Below are positions 62,078 through 64,000 of a DNA stretch of 64,000 nucleotides, in pieces. This stretch comes from Phreatobacter oligotrophus (lineage in GTDB: Bacteria > Pseudomonadota > Alphaproteobacteria > Rhizobiales > Phreatobacteraceae). The stretch spans positions 434,001 through 498,000 of the forward strand of contig NZ_PZZL01000003.1 of assembly GCF_003046185.1 (NCBI RefSeq), given 5' to 3'. The notes beneath the pieces are model-generated. The model saw nothing but the letters and a program-made list of their open reading frames with translations, was not told where the DNA came from and did not search any database. Both the position numbers and the translations under genes were made by a program. Position 1 is the stretch's first letter, and each line of letters begins with the position of its first letter.

Positions 62078-62823
62078 GGGGAAGCTCCGGGGCGACCACG
62101 CGGCGGCGAGGGCTGCGACAGGTCGGTAATGGTGGGGTCGGGCGGTTCGGGCATGAAGTTACCACGCACCCTGCCTTCAAGCACGATCACCTTGCCATTG
62201 TCACTAACCTGCATGCGGTCGGAGAACAGTTCGCCGCGCGGGGACGCCAGCTGCACCGGCCCATTCGACATGATGGTACCGGCGCGGGTGTCGACGAGGG
62301 CATGGCCGAGCGTGCCGCGCTGGCCGTCGGTGGTCGTCACCGTGACATTGTCGTTGAGTTCGACCTTGCCCGTCTTGGTGTCGAGGAGGCCGGCGGAGGA
62401 GACGACACGCGCCGTGCCGCCGCCCTCGAGCTGCATTTCCGCATCGATGGCGGAGAGCGCCACGAGGTTCGCCTGGGTCACGTCATGTTCCGCCTTGGTG
62501 GCGGCGACGCGGTAGAAGCGGTTGTCGTCGGTGTAGCCGGTGAGGCGGGGCGCCTCCATCGTCACCTTCGAGCCCGAGAGCGAGATGGCGCCGATGGAGA
62601 TGGGCAGGTTCAGCGCCTTCAGCGGGTCCCACCAGGAGACGAAGACCACGCCGGAAAAGATCAGCACGGCAAGGCCCGGCACCAGCACGCGCAGGCGGCG
62701 CACGCGCTTCGAGTGCCGGTAGGCGGCCCGGAACGCGGCCTCGCGATCGACGCGGTCGGAGAAGCCGCTGCGGTCGCTGCCGCCGGCCGTCCCGCCAAAA
62801 TCCTCGATCCGCTTCGCAGCCAT
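62074..62823 (-). CDS. lptC: LPS export protein LptC
   Basis: A 249-residue bitopic protein linking LptBFG to LptA. After a basic N-terminus (SKRVRRLRVLVPGLAV) comes one membrane helix (about residues 45 to 64, VLVPGLAVLIFSGVVFVSWW), then the beta-jellyroll domain (VTMEAPRLTGYTDDNRFYRV, IMSNGPVQLASPRGELFSDR, KVIVLEGRVRGNFMP). ATG 62823 is preferred; a GTG at 62841 would add six residues. It begins the lptC-lptA-lptB unit. Confidence 0.92.
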   Translation of the reverse strand: MAAKRIEDFGGTAGGSDRSGFSDRVDREAAFRAAYRHSKRVRRLRVLVPGLAVLIFSGVVFVSWWDPLKALNLPISIGAISLSGSKVTMEAPRLTGYTDDNRFYRVAATKAEHDVTQANLVALSAIDAEMQLEGGGTARVVSSAGLLDTKTGKVELNDNVTVTTTDGQRGTLGHALVDTRAGTIMSNGPVQLASPRGELFSDRMQVSDNGKVIVLEGRVRGNFMPEPPDPTITDLSQPSPPRGRPGASP

Positions 62824-62939
62824 GCCCTGTCCACGCCTCACCCATGCCGGCAGTGCCGGCCTCAGGGCGTCAGACCACCATTCTATGGCCCGACCATGGC
62901 CAAGGCAAAGCGGCCATCGGGCGGGATCGTCTCAGACGC

Positions 62940-63557
62940 TTACGAATGCGCGAAGATGTCGGTTTCCGGCCACCCCGCCAGATCGAGCTCGGCGCGGGTG
63001 GGCAGGAAGGCGAAGCAGGCTTCGGCGAGATGCGTGCGGTTCTCGCGCGCGAGCATGGCGTCGAGCCTGTCCTTCAGCGCGTGCAGATGCAGCACGTCCG
63101 AGGCGGCATAGTCGAGCTGCGCCGGGGTCAGCGTCTCGGCCGCCCAGTCCGAGCTCTGCTGCACCTTGGACATGTCGATGCCAAGGAGCTCGCGCGACAG
63201 GTCCTTGAGGCCGTGGCGGTCGGTATAGGTGCGCACCAGCTTCGAGGCGATCTTGGTGCAGTAGATCGGCGAGGTGACCACGCCGAAGGCATGCTTCAGC
63301 ACCGCCACGTCGAAACGGGCGAAATGGAACAGCTTGATCACCTTGGGGTCGGTCAGCAGCGCGCAGAGGTTCGGCGGCGCCGGCTGGCCGGGCCGGATCT
63401 GCACGACGTCGGCCGACCCGTCGCCCGGCGAGAGCTGCACGACGCAGAGGCGGTCGCGGTGCGGAATGAGGCCGAGGGTCTCGGTGTCGATGGCGACGAT
63501 GCCGGTGCGGTAGTGGCTGAGGTCGGGCAGGTCGCCGACATGCGAGCGGATGGTCAT
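62940..63557 (-). CDS. rnd: Ribonuclease D (exonuclease domain only)
   Basis: A 205-residue 3' to 5' exonuclease of the RNase D family for tRNA 3' processing. The DEDDy motifs are IVAIDTETLGL near residue 20, LFHFARFDVAVLKHAFG near residue 77 and QLDYAASDVLHLHAL near residue 150 with the catalytic Tyr. The HRDC domains of E. coli RNase D are missing, as usual for Alphaproteobacteria. ATG 63557 is chosen; a GTG at 63566 would add three residues. It lies 116 bases upstream of lptC on the same strand and may be co-transcribed. Confidence 0.92.
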   Translation of the reverse strand: MTIRSHVGDLPDLSHYRTGIVAIDTETLGLIPHRDRLCVVQLSPGDGSADVVQIRPGQPAPPNLCALLTDPKVIKLFHFARFDVAVLKHAFGVVTSPIYCTKIASKLVRTYTDRHGLKDLSRELLGIDMSKVQQSSDWAAETLTPAQLDYAASDVLHLHALKDRLDAMLARENRTHLAEACFAFLPTRAELDLAGWPETDIFAHS

Positions 63558-63654
63558 GGGTGGCACCGGGTGCGCGAAGGAGACGAAGGCCGCGCCGCTG
63601 GCGTGGACGCGGGGCCATGTCAGGTCCTATAGGGCGACGGGCCCGAGAAATCCA

Positions 63655-64000
63655 ATGACCGCCACGCCGCTCAAGCTCTACGCCTTCGATGCCGAGGATC
63701 TTGCCGTGCTCTCGGCGCACCTGCAGGACGCGGTGGTGACCGCTTCCGAGATGGCTTTCCTCGCCCGCGAGCGCCGCTTCGCCCTGGTCTGCAACCGTTT
63801 TGACTGGACCGCCGCCCTCGACGGCCAGCCGCAGCGCCGGCGGGCCGGCCTGCGCCTCGAACGGGTGACGGCGGTCAAGGCGCGCGGCGTGCCGAAGGGC
63901 GAGGACAAGCCGCTGGCGCTGCTCGCCATCAACTATGCGCCGGAGGGGCCGGACACGCCGGCCGGCACGGTGGAGCTGGTCTTCGCCGGTGACGCGGCCC
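63655..64000 (+). CDS. DUF2948 family protein, C-terminus cut off by window edge
   Basis: The first 115 codons of a DUF2948 protein, an alphaproteobacterial family of about 150 residues with no known function. The start MTATPLKLYAFDAEDLAVLS and SEMAFLARERRFALVCNRFDW are characteristic. ATG 63655 is 97 bases from the divergent rnd start. In many Rhizobiales the next gene is hisD, which would lie just to the right. No signal peptide is present. Confidence 0.9.
   Translation, partial: MTATPLKLYAFDAEDLAVLSAHLQDAVVTASEMAFLARERRFALVCNRFDWTAALDGQPQRRRAGLRLERVTAVKARGVPKGEDKPLALLAINYAPEGPDTPAGTVELVFAGDAA

Noticed and set aside
60593-62515. 640-residue open frame on the plus strand
   Set aside because: It is antisense to lptB, lptA and part of lptC, which are well supported.

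Overview
The window is 64 kb of very GC-rich chromosomal DNA. It most likely comes from an alphaproteobacterium of the order Hyphomicrobiales (Rhizobiales). Lineage markers are the alphaproteobacterial AddB-AddA pair, the lptC-lptA-lptB-rpoN order, the TIGR02302/DUF4175 membrane protein, a Mur-type Fur regulator without the usual Cys pair, DUF2948 beside an exonuclease-only RNase D, and extragenic palindromes typical of the group. I see no prophage, plasmid, CRISPR array, tRNA or rRNA. Genes are closely packed and many overlap by 1 to 14 bases. Assignments rest on reading the translations, not on database searches.

Layout. 1-9 kb: a truncated Lhr-type helicase, an isolated TadG-like protein, RadC, an AcuI-type acrylyl-CoA reductase, a Gln-rich secreted protein, a TAXI-type binding protein, Fur/Mur and a PlsC-type acyltransferase. 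9-15.5 kb: addB-addA, the double-strand-break helicase-nuclease. 15.7-18.1 kb: a Tat-exported family 5 solute-binding protein and a higBA toxin-antitoxin pair preceded by a perfect 19-bp palindrome. 18.2-21.1 kb: a YihU-like reductase divergent from a split ThDP decarboxylase of the sulfopyruvate type, coupled to a MoeB/ThiF gene. 21.2-23.5 kb: glyoxylate/hydroxypyruvate reductase, an SH3 protein and an isolated UraD. 23.7-30.6 kb: hutF divergent from hutI-hutH-hutG-hutU, a complete five-step histidine-to-glutamate route through formylglutamate.

31-42.3 kb is a catabolic acyl-CoA island: a thiolase paired with an HMG-CoA-synthase-like/OB-fold protein, an SDR divergent from an acyl-CoA dehydrogenase and a MaoC hydratase, two tandem Bug-type binding proteins, an IclR regulator, a dienoyl-CoA-reductase-like SDR and an enoyl-CoA hydratase/isomerase. 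Two tandem acyl-CoA ligases at 53.7-56.8 kb look like the activating enzymes. Three intergenic sites with the core TTTC-N7-GAAA sit before three of these transcription units and suggest a shared regulon.

42.3-53.4 kb holds envelope and housekeeping genes: a protease inhibitor, MtgA, DUF429, a Ser/Thr dehydratase, TIGR02302, a metallo-hydrolase, moaD-pgsA, dsbB, an HNH protein, an AlkA-type glycosylase and GluQRS. 57-64 kb holds cysE with an intrinsic terminator, rpoN, a SnoaL-like secreted protein, lptB-lptA-lptC, RNase D and a truncated DUF2948 gene.

Repeats fill most non-coding space: paired REP-like hairpins, CTCTCCCC/GGGGAGAG hairpins, two copies of a roughly 160-bp element with terminal inverted repeats, a 102-bp tandem repeat, and a 175-bp inverted repeat between rpoN and cysE.
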